Assembly (NCBI GenBank): GCA_020442275.1
Contig: JAGRKN010000032.1
Coordinates: 4,255-53,755, forward strand
Length of the DNA stretch: 49,501 nucleotides
Origin: Rhodoblastus sp.
GTDB taxonomy: Bacteria > Pseudomonadota > Alphaproteobacteria > Rhizobiales > Beijerinckiaceae
Direction: 5' to 3'
The stretch's first letter is position 1, and each line of letters begins with the position of its first letter. The translations under genes and the position numbers were made by a program. Under the pieces are notes generated by a model. It did no database searches. It was not told the origin of the DNA and saw nothing but the letters and a program-made list of their open reading frames with translations. Shown piece after piece: positions 34,865 to 44,427 of this stretch.

Positions 34865-37165
34865 ATGGCGCGTGCAGACGCAGCCAGCGTGCTAGCGCGT
34901 GGGCGGACGCGCAGCCGGGGCGCGGTATCGGGGAGATTTGTCCCGGAACCCGAAGCGCTTCATCGCGTCGAACCGTGGTTTCGGCGCGCCGTCGTCGTGA
35001 TGGCAAGCGTCTTTCTTGTCTCGCTCACGATCGCCGCCGCTTTCATTTCGACGCGTGTGCGCGAGGAGGCGTTGAGCGACGCCCATTCCGATCTCGAGAT
35101 CGTGGCCTCGGCGATCGAGCACAATCTGCGCGGCGCGGCTATCGCGCTTCTCGGCAAAGAAGGCGGCGTGTCTCTCACGGATGTCGCGCCCGGGCGGTCG
35201 CTGGCACGCGGGCGGCGCATCTTCGTCACCGATTCCACGGGCGCGATCCTCGACTACTTCCCCAAGCAGGCCAATGGGCCGAAGACGCTGGCTGACGTTC
35301 TGGGCGTAGCCGAGCCGGTCACGGTCCTCGCCGACAAGGCAGGCGTGATGGACATCTTGCTCGCCAACGGTGTCCGCGCATTCGCGACCGTGCGTAATCT
35401 TCACGCCCCGCTCGGGCAGCTGGCTGTCGTGCACACGTTCGAGGACGCGGTCGCGGAGGCCCGCGCAAATGTCATTCGCGCCGATGTGCTTCTGGGCTCC
35501 ACCGGACTTCTGCTCGCCCTGGTCGTCGCCGCCTATTATTGGCAAGCAGGCCGCACCCGCGACGCCGACGATGCGAGCGAGCGGCTGCGCCGCCGCATGG
35601 ACGCCGCGCTCAGCCGCGGACGTTGCGGACTCTGGGATTGGGATATCGCGCGTGGCCGCATCTACTGGTCGCAGTCGATGTACGAAATTCTCGGCATGGA
35701 GCCGCAGGATCGTTTCATGTCCTTCGGCGAGCTCACCGCGCTGATGCATGCGGGAGACACCGATCTCGCGTCGATGGCGGAATCGCTGGCCTCGAAGAAG
35801 GCTCAAGCGCTGGAGAGCGAATTCCGCATTCGCAACGCCCGCAACGAATGGATTTGGCTGCGCGCGCGCGCTGAACTGGTGGAAACTCTGCCGGGCGAAA
35901 CGCCGCGCCTTATCGGCATCGTGATCGACATCACCGAACAGAAAGCGCTGGCCGAGCACAGCGAGCGGCACGATGCGCGGCTGCGCGACGCCATCGAGAC
36001 GATCTCGGAGGCTTTCGTTCTGTGGGACGCCGACAACCGGCTGGTGATGAGCAACTCGAAATTCCGCACGCTGCACGGTCTCTGCAACGAAACCGCGGCC
36101 GTGGGCAAAGCCTATTCGCATGTGATGGCGGCCGGTTCGCCGCCGCTGATCCAGACGCAGATCGCGCTCGGCGAACGGCCCGGCGCCGCCGCCCGCACCT
36201 ATGAAGCCCGCCTCGTCGATGGCCGATGGCTTCAAGTGAACGAGCGTCGCACCAGCGACGGCGGATATGTCTCGATCGGCACCGACATCACCCAGCTCAA
36301 GAAACACGAAGAACAATTGCTCGATTCCGAACGCCGCCTGACCGCGACCGTGATCGACCTGCGGAAATCGCGACAGGCGCTCGAGCGGCAGGCGCGGGAG
36401 CTTGCCGAACTCGCGGAAAAATATCTCGAAGAAAAGGCGAATGCGGAAAGCGCGAACCGCGCCAAGACCGAATTCCTGGCCAATATGAGCCACGAATTGC
36501 GGACACCGCTCAACGCGATCATCGGCTTCTCGGAAATGATGCAGGCGCAGGTGTTCGGCCCGCTCGGGTCGGACAAGTACGCCGACTACAGCGGACACAT
36601 CAAGGAAAGTGGCGACTACCTGCTGGGCGTCATCTCGGACGTGCTCGACATGTCGCGCCTCGACGCCGGCCAGATTTCCATCGATCCGAAACCCTTCGAT
36701 CTCGCGCAGAGCCTCGAGTCCGCGGCGCGGCGCGTGGAGCTGGCTGCCGCCGACAAGGCCATCGTCGTCGACACGCGCGGGCCCGCACGGTTCGACTTTT
36801 TCGGCGATCGCGCGGCGATCGAGAAATCGCTCGGTATCGTGCTGCGCAACGCCATAAAGTTCACCGATGCCGACGGATCGATCTCGATCCGCCTGCGCGC
36901 GCTGGAAAGCGGCGTGAACATCTATGTCGCCGACAACGGGCCAGGCATGACGCGGGAGTGCCTTGAGCGGATCGGCAAGCCGTTCGAGCAGTTCCATTCG
37001 AATGTCGACAATGGCATGCGCGGCTCAGGCCTCGGCCTCGCCATCGCGCATTCGCTGGTCGCCCTGCATCGTGGTCGCCTCAAGGTGCGCTCGCAGCCCG
37101 GCCGCGGCACGATCGTGCAGTTCCACCTGCCTCGCGAGGCCTTCAGGCAGCAAGCAGCCGCTTGA
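34865..37165 (+). CDS. PAS-domain sensor histidine kinase, PleC-like
   Basis: 766-residue membrane kinase: first helix at about 41-61, a periplasmic region of about 145 residues, second helix about 209-226, PAS domain 1 (about 245-360), PAS domain 2 (about 370-478), coiled linker (485-530), HisKA with phospho-His543 in NMSHELRTPLNAIIGFSEMM, and an ATPase domain with LRNAIKFT, DNGPGM and GSGLGLAI motifs. This architecture and HisKA sequence match PleC, the bifunctional kinase/phosphatase of DivK and PleD in alphaproteobacteria that controls polarity and cell cycle. ATG 34865 is preceded by GAGGGGG. The long AT-rich leader (34693-34864) suggests its own promoter. No cognate regulator is adjacent. 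The 3' end overlaps glnE by 23 bases. Confidence 0.92.
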   Translation: MARADAASVLARGRTRSRGAVSGRFVPEPEALHRVEPWFRRAVVVMASVFLVSLTIAAAFISTRVREEALSDAHSDLEIVASAIEHNLRGAAIALLGKEGGVSLTDVAPGRSLARGRRIFVTDSTGAILDYFPKQANGPKTLADVLGVAEPVTVLADKAGVMDILLANGVRAFATVRNLHAPLGQLAVVHTFEDAVAEARANVIRADVLLGSTGLLLALVVAAYYWQAGRTRDADDASERLRRRMDAALSRGRCGLWDWDIARGRIYWSQSMYEILGMEPQDRFMSFGELTALMHAGDTDLASMAESLASKKAQALESEFRIRNARNEWIWLRARAELVETLPGETPRLIGIVIDITEQKALAEHSERHDARLRDAIETISEAFVLWDADNRLVMSNSKFRTLHGLCNETAAVGKAYSHVMAAGSPPLIQTQIALGERPGAAARTYEARLVDGRWLQVNERRTSDGGYVSIGTDITQLKKHEEQLLDSERRLTATVIDLRKSRQALERQARELAELAEKYLEEKANAESANRAKTEFLANMSHELRTPLNAIIGFSEMMQAQVFGPLGSDKYADYSGHIKESGDYLLGVISDVLDMSRLDAGQISIDPKPFDLAQSLESAARRVELAAADKAIVVDTRGPARFDFFGDRAAIEKSLGIVLRNAIKFTDADGSISIRLRALESGVNIYVADNGPGMTRECLERIGKPFEQFHSNVDNGMRGSGLGLAIAHSLVALHRGRLKVRSQPGRGTIVQFHLPREAFRQQAAA

Positions 37166-40091
37166 ACAGCGTGGCGACCACTTCGGTCCGCTCGGCGAGT
37201 TCCGCATTCAGCTGCTTGTCGTCGGGCAGACCGGCGCTGGTCGCGATCCTGCGGCGCACGGCCGCAGGGGCGTCGTCAGGCTTCAGGTCGACCGGCAAGA
37301 GAATGCGCTGCATCTGCACGACGTCCGTGTAGAGACGGTGCGCGGCGAGAAGCGCCTCCGCGTCGCCGGCGCCGAGCAAGCCCGTCGCCGCGGCGCGACG
37401 CAGGATGTCGGACGTGCCGACGACCAGAAGATCCCTGTGCGCGGCAGCGTGCGCCAGCACGAGAAATTGCGCGATGAATTCTACCTCGATCAGCCCGCCG
37501 CGATAGAGCTTGAGATCAGACGGGTCGTCGTCGCCTTTTTCCGCCGCGATCAATTCGCGCATGTCGCGTATTTCGCGCGCCAGCGCGCGCAAATCGCGCG
37601 CTTCAGCCAATGAATGTTCGATCGCCCCGCGCAGATCTTCGAGAAGCGTCGCATCGCCGCAGATTGGCCTTGCGCGCGAGATCGCCATCTTTTCCCATGT
37701 TTCGGCTTCCTCGCGCTGGTACTGGACGAAGCTGGAAAGCTGAACCGCCACCGGCCCTTTCTTGCCAGACGGACGCAGCCGCATGTCGACGTCGTAAAGC
37801 GGGCCGCGTCGCGTCGCCACCGTGAGCGCCGAAATGAGCCGCTGCGTCAGCCGCGTATAATATTGCACGGCGTGCAGCGAACGCCGGCCGTTGGAGTCCG
37901 GATTGTCCTGATCGAAGTCGTAGACGATCACCAAATCGAGATCTGACGTCGCTGTCATCTCCCGCGAGCCGAGCTTGCCCATGGCGATGACAGCGATGCG
38001 CCCGCCGGACACACGGCCATGATCGGCCTCGAAAGCATTCAGCACGTGATGGAGTGTCGCTTCGAGCAGGCAATCGGCAAGCGCGGAAAAGGCCGGGCCG
38101 GCGTCGACCGGGTCGATCGCGCCGGACAGCGCGCGAACGCCGATCGAGAAGAGGTTTTCCTGCGCGATCAGCCGCGCGGCGTCGAGGAAATCTTCGTATT
38201 GTTCGGTCGAATAGAGGCGGCGCGCATGTTCGTCGAAGTAGGCGCGGTCGAGCGCGGAACCGAAGAAGCGCGGATCGATGACGGCGTCGAGCACGTGCGG
38301 CGACTTGGCGACGATCGCCGCGAGTCGCGGCGCCGCGCCGAGAACATCGCTGAAAAGTTCGCGCAGCTTCGCATTCGACCGCAGGATGGAAAAGAGCTCG
38401 ACCGCCGCAGGCATGTGGCCTAGCGCTGCGTCGAAAGCGGCGAGTGCGGCGTCCGGATCGCCGGAGCCCGCGAGCGACTCCAGGAGGTCCGGCACGAGTT
38501 CGGTCAGAACCTCGCGCGCACGCGCCGTCTGAACGGCGGCCCGTCGGCCGAAATGCCAGCCGCGCACCGTTTCCGCGGCCAGCGGCGGATCCCTGAAACC
38601 CATGCGCTCAAGCGTCTCAAGCGTATCGGGATCGTCGGTCACGCCCGTGAAGACCAGACTGCCTTTCTCGGCGTCGAGACCCGGCTCTCGCTCGAACAGC
38701 CGTGCATAGTGCCGTTCGACCTTGCGGAAGTATCGCGTGAGCCATGTCTCGAATTTGCGATAGGTCGAATGGCCGCAGAATTTCGCGAAACGCGCGAGCT
38801 CCGTCTCGTCGGAAGGAAGGCGCTGTGTCTGCTCGTCGGCGAGCATCTGGAGGCGATGCTCGACCGTTCGCAGGACGGCATAGGATTCGGTGAGTTCGTC
38901 ACGCGCGCCGGACGACACCCACTTGTCTTCCGCGAGCGCGGCAAGCATGTCGACCGTACGGCGACCGCGCAGTTCGGGCCTTCGGCCGCCAAAAATCAAT
39001 TGTTGCGTCTGGACGAAAAATTCGATCTCTCGGATGCCGCCGCGACCGAGCTTGACGTCGTGGCCCGGCACGACGACTTCCGCATGGCCGCGCACCGCAT
39101 GGATCTGCCGCTTCATCGCATGGATGTCGGAGATCGCCGCATAGTCGAAATAACGGCGCCAGATGAAGGGCCTGAGCTCTTCGATAAAGCGCGCGCCGAG
39201 CTCCACCTGTCCGGCGATTGGACGCGCCTTGATCATCGCGGCGCGCTCCCAGTTCTGGCCGAGCGTTTCATAATATGAGAGCGCGCCGGGCAGCGACACG
39301 GCGACTGCCGTCGATCCGGGATCTGGACGCAGTCGAAGGTCGACTCGCAGCACATAGCCATCGCCGGTGCGCTCCGACAGGATGCGCGCAAGCGCCTTGG
39401 TGAGTCGCACGTAAAATGGCGCCGGCTCGCCGCCAGACAGCCGCTCGGCGGCGATGTCGGGATCGTAGAAAACGATAAGATCGACGTCGCTGGAATAGTT
39501 GAGCTCGCCGGCGCCGTGCTTGCCCAATGCGAGAATGACGAGACCGCAATCGGCCGCCGGTCTCGCTCGGTCCGACGGCTCGAACCGGCCGTCCGACATG
39601 GCGCGGCGCAGCAGAAATTCGAGCGTGGAAGCGACATAGGCGTCGGCGGCGGCGGTAAGGGCCTGCGTGACCTGCGCGAGCGACCATAGCCCGCCGAGAT
39701 CGGCCAGAGCGATGTAGAGCGCGCCGAACTGACGCGCGCGACGCAAACGTCTCATCAGCGCATCCTCGTCGTCGAGGACGGCGCATTCATCGGCGAGCTT
39801 GCGCAGACTCGCGTCGAACGCCGTATCGGGATCACTCGTCAGCATGTCGGCGAGCCGCGCCGTATCGCCCGACGCCAGCCGCCAGAGAAACGGAGAGTGA
39901 TCGGCGATCGCGCCGAGAAGCTCCACCACGGCGGCGTCGGCCAAAAGCGGCGCGAGGCGCGCGTCGCTACGCGCGGCTTCCGTCAAATCCTTCATCTTCG
40001 CGGCCGTCGCCTTGCGATCCGCCACGAGCGGCGTCGGCTTCAGCCGGCGCCAGAGTTGCGATGCCGCCGTCGATTCATCCCGTGCCTGCAC
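37143..40091 (-). CDS. glnE: Bifunctional glutamine synthetase adenylyltransferase/adenylyl-removing enzyme (GlnE)
   Basis: 982-residue enzyme that adenylylates glutamine synthetase when nitrogen is plentiful and removes AMP when nitrogen is scarce, under PII control. Two nucleotidyltransferase domains are visible: the N-terminal adenylyl-removing site GKHGAGELNYSSDVD (190-204) and the C-terminal adenylylating site GKLGSREMTATSDLDL (705-720), each with the paired aspartates. RGGIREIEFFVQTQQL (350-365) and a matching LYRGGLIEVEFIAQ near the end are the helical-linker and PII-uridylylation signals of GlnE. Length is normal. It overlaps the upstream kinase gene by 17 bases and is the last gene of that minus-strand unit. 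Confidence 0.98.
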   Translation of the reverse strand: MQARDESTAASQLWRRLKPTPLVADRKATAAKMKDLTEAARSDARLAPLLADAAVVELLGAIADHSPFLWRLASGDTARLADMLTSDPDTAFDASLRKLADECAVLDDEDALMRRLRRARQFGALYIALADLGGLWSLAQVTQALTAAADAYVASTLEFLLRRAMSDGRFEPSDRARPAADCGLVILALGKHGAGELNYSSDVDLIVFYDPDIAAERLSGGEPAPFYVRLTKALARILSERTGDGYVLRVDLRLRPDPGSTAVAVSLPGALSYYETLGQNWERAAMIKARPIAGQVELGARFIEELRPFIWRRYFDYAAISDIHAMKRQIHAVRGHAEVVVPGHDVKLGRGGIREIEFFVQTQQLIFGGRRPELRGRRTVDMLAALAEDKWVSSGARDELTESYAVLRTVEHRLQMLADEQTQRLPSDETELARFAKFCGHSTYRKFETWLTRYFRKVERHYARLFEREPGLDAEKGSLVFTGVTDDPDTLETLERMGFRDPPLAAETVRGWHFGRRAAVQTARAREVLTELVPDLLESLAGSGDPDAALAAFDAALGHMPAAVELFSILRSNAKLRELFSDVLGAAPRLAAIVAKSPHVLDAVIDPRFFGSALDRAYFDEHARRLYSTEQYEDFLDAARLIAQENLFSIGVRALSGAIDPVDAGPAFSALADCLLEATLHHVLNAFEADHGRVSGGRIAVIAMGKLGSREMTATSDLDLVIVYDFDQDNPDSNGRRSLHAVQYYTRLTQRLISALTVATRRGPLYDVDMRLRPSGKKGPVAVQLSSFVQYQREEAETWEKMAISRARPICGDATLLEDLRGAIEHSLAEARDLRALAREIRDMRELIAAEKGDDDPSDLKLYRGGLIEVEFIAQFLVLAHAAAHRDLLVVGTSDILRRAAATGLLGAGDAEALLAAHRLYTDVVQMQRILLPVDLKPDDAPAAVRRRIATSAGLPDDKQLNAELAERTEVVATLFKRLLAA

Positions 40092-41511
40092 GCGTCTTGT
40101 CTCCCTGCCTGCCGACCTGAGGCGGCGGCAATGTCGCTGCCGGCATGTCTACCACGGCGCGCAAGCCAGGCGCATTGTCCTCGAGCCGCAATGCGCCGCC
40201 ATGCAGCCGCGCGATGGCGGCGGCGAGCGACAGGCCGAGGCCCGAACCCGGCAGCGTGCGGGAGGCCTCGAGCCGCACGAAGCGGTCGAGAACCCGGTCG
40301 CGGTCCGCCGCCGGCACGCCCGGTCCCCGATCCTCGACGGAGAGGCGCACGCGCCGCCCGTCTCTACGGACGACGAGCCGCAATTCCGGCGCGAGCCCGG
40401 CGGCGGCTGGCACGCCGTATTTCAGACCGTTGTCGAGAAGGTTGGCGAGCGTCTGCGCGATGAGTTCGCGATTGCCGCGCGCGAGCAATCCAGGCTCGAT
40501 GGCGAAGGCGAAGGCGACGCCGCGCTCCTCCGCGGCGGCTTCGTACAATTCAGCCACATCCTCGGCGATGCGGCTGATATCGAGCGTCTCCATCTTCGGA
40601 CCGCTGCCGGATTCGGCGCGCGCGATGGTCAGGAGCGCGTCGAAGATACGCATCAGGCCGTCGGCCTCGCCGATCACCTTTTCCAGTGTCTCGCGCAGCG
40701 CTGCCGGTTCTCCTGTCTGGCGCAGCGCGGTGTCGGCGTTGTTGCGCAGCCGGGTCAGCGGCGTACGCAAGTCATGCGCGATATTGTCGGACACTTCCTT
40801 CATGCCACGCAGCAGCGCTTCGATGCGCGCGATCATGGCGTTGAGATTTTCGGCGAGGCGATCGATCTCGTCGCCGGACCCGCCGACCGGCAGTCGCTTG
40901 GACAAATCGCCGCGCATGATGACCGCCGCCGATTCGGACATGGCGTCGACGCGATCGAGGACGCGACGCGCGACGAACAGGCCGCCGACGGCGCCGATGA
41001 TGACGAGCCAGATGAGCGAATTGCCAAGCGCATTGCGCAGGATCTTGCGCAGGCGCTCCACCTCCTCGACGTCATGGCCGACCAGAAGACGATAATTGCC
41101 GGGCAAGACGAATACGCGCACCAGCGCGCGGCGGCGCGCCTCGCGTTCGCCCGGCCGCTGATAGGTTGTCGTGACCAGCCCTTCGCTGGAAAGGGTCGCG
41201 GTCGGAAGCGCGGCGGCATTGCCGACGATCGGCTCGCCCGCGAATGTCGTCAGCAGATAGACGTCGCCGCCTGGCTGGCGGATGCGCCGCTCGATCGATT
41301 GCACCACCTGCTGGACGCCGCCCTGCGCATACTGGTCCGCCAGGCCGCGAATGTCGGCGTCGATCGTCTCGCCGATCTGATCTTCCAGCACGCCGCGCAC
41401 ATTGCGTCCGACGTTCATGACAACCAGGCTCGCGGCGACGGCGAAGACGATGGAATAGACGACGGCGAGCTTGAAGGCGGTCGTGCGGAAGAGCTTGAGA
41501 AGCGCACTCAC
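40075..41511 (-). CDS. Two-component sensor histidine kinase with HAMP domain
   Basis: 478-residue sensor with two membrane helices (about 11-33 and 163-182) around a 130-residue periplasmic domain, a HAMP linker (about 183-235), HisKA with His246 in DNIAHDLRTPLTRLRN, and an ATPase domain carrying LLDNGLKYG, EDRGPGVP and GSGLGLSLA. It starts with GTG at 41511, which overlaps the response-regulator stop by four bases (GTGA), so the two are a coupled pair. In rhizobia a similar pair lies between degP and glnE. The stimulus is unknown; proximity to degP hints at envelope stress. Confidence 0.93.
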   Translation of the reverse strand: MSALLKLFRTTAFKLAVVYSIVFAVAASLVVMNVGRNVRGVLEDQIGETIDADIRGLADQYAQGGVQQVVQSIERRIRQPGGDVYLLTTFAGEPIVGNAAALPTATLSSEGLVTTTYQRPGEREARRRALVRVFVLPGNYRLLVGHDVEEVERLRKILRNALGNSLIWLVIIGAVGGLFVARRVLDRVDAMSESAAVIMRGDLSKRLPVGGSGDEIDRLAENLNAMIARIEALLRGMKEVSDNIAHDLRTPLTRLRNNADTALRQTGEPAALRETLEKVIGEADGLMRIFDALLTIARAESGSGPKMETLDISRIAEDVAELYEAAAEERGVAFAFAIEPGLLARGNRELIAQTLANLLDNGLKYGVPAAAGLAPELRLVVRRDGRRVRLSVEDRGPGVPAADRDRVLDRFVRLEASRTLPGSGLGLSLAAAIARLHGGALRLEDNAPGLRAVVDMPAATLPPPQVGRQGDKTRAGTG

Positions 41512-42200
41512 GCCGCGCCGTCGCGGATCATGTAGCCCGCGCCGCGAATCGTATGCAGCAGCGGCGTCTCCTGGCCCTTGTCGATCTTCGAGCGCAAACG
41601 CGAAATGTGGACGTCGATGACGTTGGTCTGCGGATCGAAGTGATAATCCCAGACGTTCTCGAGCAGCATGGTGCGCGTCACCACCTGGCCCGCGTGCTTC
41701 ATCAGATATTCGAGCAGGCGGAATTCGCGCGGCTGGAGCGTGATCTCCTTGCCGGCGCGCGTCAGCTTATGGGAGAGACGATCGAGTTCGAGATCGGCGA
41801 CGCGATAAACTGTCTCCTGCGCCCCTGCCCCGCCCTTGCGGCGGCCGAGCGCTTCGACGCGCGCGAGAAGCTCGGAAAAGGCATAGGGTTTGGGCAGATA
41901 ATCGTCGCCGCCGGCGCGCAGGCCCTTCACGCGATCGTCGACCTGCCCGAGGGCAGAGAGAATCAGGACCGGCGTCTCGACCTTCTGCGCGCGCAAGCTC
42001 GAAATCAGCGAGAGACCATCGAGCTTCGGCAACATCCGGTCGACGATAAGCACGTCGTAGTCGCCCTCGGCCGCGCGCGCATATCCATCGAGGCCATCGC
42101 CGGCGTGCTCGGCCAGATGTCCCTGCTCGCGGAATGCCTTCACCAGATAGGCGGCCGCTTCTGAATCGTCTTCGATGACGAGGAGTCGCATGTCAGACAT
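41508..42200 (-). CDS. OmpR-family response regulator
   Basis: 230-residue regulator: receiver domain (5-115, phospho-Asp54 in LIVDRMLP, Asp11/Asp12, Thr/Ser replaced by ILSALG, Lys104-type lysine in LPKPYAFSELLAR) and a C-terminal winged-helix DNA-binding domain (ITLQPREFRLLEYLMKHAGQ, DVHISRLRSKID, TIRGAGYMI). The ATG at 42200 follows GGAAGCGG; a second ATG at 42191 is possible. It forms a two-component system with the overlapping kinase. It is separated from degP by 100 bases holding a terminator, so it likely has its own promoter inside that gap or is read through at a low level. Confidence 0.94.
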   Translation of the reverse strand: MSDMRLLVIEDDSEAAAYLVKAFREQGHLAEHAGDGLDGYARAAEGDYDVLIVDRMLPKLDGLSLISSLRAQKVETPVLILSALGQVDDRVKGLRAGGDDYLPKPYAFSELLARVEALGRRKGGAGAQETVYRVADLELDRLSHKLTRAGKEITLQPREFRLLEYLMKHAGQVVTRTMLLENVWDYHFDPQTNVIDVHISRLRSKIDKGQETPLLHTIRGAGYMIRDGAA

Positions 42201-42215
42201 ATAGCCGCTTCCATG

Positions 42216-42253
42216 AAAAAACGGCAGGCCGGAAAGGGGGCTCGGCCTGCCGT
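42216..42253 (-). terminator. Rho-independent terminator after degP
   Basis: On the minus strand ACGGCAGGCCG (42253-42243) pairs with CGGCCTGCCGT (42231-42221) around an 11-base loop, followed by six T. It lies between degP and the response-regulator gene, with the T run ending close to the regulator's start. Confidence 0.9.
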
Positions 42254-42300
42254 CGTCAAGGTCGCGGACAGGGCGGAACCGCGACCTCGATTGCTTGGCG

Positions 42301-43842
42301 CTACGAGGCGGAGCGGGTCGCCAGCGCAACGAAATGCGTCGCGTCGCCCGTCTTCACACGCAGCAGAACCGCCTTGTGGCCTTCGGCTCGCGCGTCCTTG
42401 AGCGCGGCGACAACCTGGGCCGGGCTCGAGACCGGCTTTCCGGCCGCCTCGAGGATCACGTCGCCGGATCGAAGGCCCTTTTGGGCGCCGAGACCGTCGG
42501 GGTCGATGTCGGCCACGACGACGCCGTTCTTGCCAGCGCCGGGCACGGCCGTCGCGGGGGCGAGTTCGAGACCGTAGCTCGAAAGGGACGCGGGCGAGCC
42601 GCCTTCGTCCCGATCGGCCTTGGCCTGACGTTCGCCCGGCAGTTTGGCGAGCGTGACCGACACGGTCTTCTCCGAGCCGCCCCGCATGTAGGTGAGTTCA
42701 ACCTTTTTGTCGGGCCCGATGCCTGCGATCTTGCGGGCGAGCTCGCGCGGGCCGTCGATCTTCTCGCCGTTGACGGCCACGATCACGTCGCCGGACTTCA
42801 CGCCGGCTTCCGCGGCCGGGCCGGTCTTTGCTTCGGCGACGAGCGCGCCTTTGGCGTCCTTGAGGCCGAGGCTTTCAGCGATGTCCTGCGTGACTGGCTG
42901 GATCTGCACGCCGATATAGCCGCGCGAGACGACGCCCTTGTCCTTGAGTTCGCCGACGACCTGCTTGGCGACATCGGCGGGGATGGCGAAGCCGATGCCG
43001 ACGGAGCCGCCCGACGGCGAGAAGATCGCCGTGTTGACGCCGACGACCTGGCCGTTCGCATCGAAGGTCGGGCCGCCGGAATTGCCACGGTTCACGGGCG
43101 CGTCGATCTGCAGGAAATCGTCATAGGGGCCGGAGCCGATGTCGCGACCACGCGCCGAGACGATGCCGGCCGTCACCGTGCCGCCGAGGCCGAAGGGATT
43201 GCCGACGGCCACGACCCAGTCGCCGACACGCGGCGTCTTGGAGCCGAACTGGACGAAGGGGTAGGTTCCGCTATCCTTGATCTTGAGCAGCGCGAGATCG
43301 GTCTTCTTGTCCGTGCCGACGATCTTCGCCGGAACCGTCTTGCCGCCGTCGAGCTGAATCTCGACCTCGGTCGCGTTCTGAACGACGTGGTTGTTGGTCA
43401 CGACATAGCCGTCGGACGAGATGATGAAGCCGGAGCCCAGCGCCATGCCCTTCTGCGGCTTGTTGCGGAACTGGAACTGACCGCCGCGGCCGCCAAACTG
43501 CTTGAAGAAGCGCTCGAGCGGATCGCCGGGGGCGAATTGCGGCATGCCATGTTCGTCATCTCCGTCGGCCGAAGCCGTCTGCACGGTCTTGACACGCACG
43601 GATACGACGGCGCCCTTCACGCGATCGACGAGATCGGCGAAAGAGGCGGGCCCGGCGGGAACGATGGACTGGTTGAGCGGCGCCTCCGCGCGCGCGGGCA
43701 GCGTCACGAGCGAGGTGTTGAGAGCGGCGCCGCCGAGAGCGAGCGCGGAGACGGCGCCCAGCAGAAACACGCGAGCGCGCACGCCGGTACGCGGCAGCGC
43801 GAAACCTTCGGAGCGATGGGGATCGGTGGTGCGGTCGGTCAT
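42301..43842 (-). CDS. degP: Periplasmic Do-like serine protease (DegP/HtrA)
   Basis: 513-residue envelope quality-control protease and chaperone. An N-terminal hydrophobic segment (about 24-46) with cleavage near ARA directs it to the periplasm. The trypsin-like domain has the triad His152 (TNNHVV), Asp182 (TDLALLK) and Ser255 (GNSGGP). Two PDZ domains follow (about 315-405 and 425-510; DVIVAVNGEKIDGP and DVILEAAGKPVSSP). It lies downstream of ccmH with an 81-base gap and is followed by a terminator. The ccm-degP-regulator-kinase-glnE order is a conserved rhizobial arrangement. Expression may be controlled by the adjacent two-component system, which is inference. Confidence 0.96.
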   Translation of the reverse strand: MTDRTTDPHRSEGFALPRTGVRARVFLLGAVSALALGGAALNTSLVTLPARAEAPLNQSIVPAGPASFADLVDRVKGAVVSVRVKTVQTASADGDDEHGMPQFAPGDPLERFFKQFGGRGGQFQFRNKPQKGMALGSGFIISSDGYVVTNNHVVQNATEVEIQLDGGKTVPAKIVGTDKKTDLALLKIKDSGTYPFVQFGSKTPRVGDWVVAVGNPFGLGGTVTAGIVSARGRDIGSGPYDDFLQIDAPVNRGNSGGPTFDANGQVVGVNTAIFSPSGGSVGIGFAIPADVAKQVVGELKDKGVVSRGYIGVQIQPVTQDIAESLGLKDAKGALVAEAKTGPAAEAGVKSGDVIVAVNGEKIDGPRELARKIAGIGPDKKVELTYMRGGSEKTVSVTLAKLPGERQAKADRDEGGSPASLSSYGLELAPATAVPGAGKNGVVVADIDPDGLGAQKGLRSGDVILEAAGKPVSSPAQVVAALKDARAEGHKAVLLRVKTGDATHFVALATRSAS

Positions 43843-43923
43843 GAATTCTTCTCCGTTCGGCGGTTCGGCCGCCGTCGAGGAAGAACATGGGGAATGTCGC
43901 CTTACCCGCGCGTGGCCGCGAGA

Positions 43924-44427
43924 TTAAGCTTTGGTAATCGGCGCGCCGCTGTCGGACTTCGCCACGAGCCGATCGAGCTCGGCGCGCTCTTCCTGCGTGA
44001 GCGCCGCGGTTGGCGCCATCTTCTGTCCGCGCATGCGCGCGATCGTGAACGCCGCCGCGCCGAGCAGCACGAGCGCCGGCGTGATCCACAGAATCAGCGT
44101 ATAGGGCTTCAGCGGCGGCTTCAGCAGAACGAAATCGCCGTAGCGTTCGACGAGATAGTCGCGGACCTGATCGTCGCTGTCGCCCTTCTTCAGGCGCTCG
44201 CGCACGAGAAGCCGCAGGTCGCGCGCCAGCGGCGCGTTCGAATCGTCGATGTTCTCGTTCTGGCAGACCATGCAGCGCACGCCGCCTGAAATTTCGCGCG
44301 CGCGATGTTCGAGTCTGGGGTCGGCGAGCATTTCGTCGGGCTGCACAGCATGGGCGACATATGGCGCGCCAAGCGTCATGAAGAGCGCCAGAAGCGCGAT
44401 CCGCAGACGCCTGATCATTCCACGCAT
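43924..44427 (-). CDS. ccmH: Cytochrome c maturation protein CcmH (CycL)
   Basis: 167-residue membrane-anchored thiol oxidoreductase that keeps apocytochrome CxxCH cysteines reduced and presents them for heme attachment. It has a signal peptide (ends near AHA, residue 27), the conserved RCMVCQNENIDDSNAPLARD with Cys52 and Cys55, a long helix VRERLKKGDSDDQVRDYLVERYGDFVLLKPP, one membrane span (about 110-130) and a short tail. Its ATG overlaps the TGA of ccmE by one base (TGATG). Normally ccmF lies between these two genes, and CcmH works in a complex with CcmF, so its absence here is striking. Confidence 0.95.
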   Translation of the reverse strand: MRGMIRRLRIALLALFMTLGAPYVAHAVQPDEMLADPRLEHRAREISGGVRCMVCQNENIDDSNAPLARDLRLLVRERLKKGDSDDQVRDYLVERYGDFVLLKPPLKPYTLILWITPALVLLGAAAFTIARMRGQKMAPTAALTQEERAELDRLVAKSDSGAPITKA

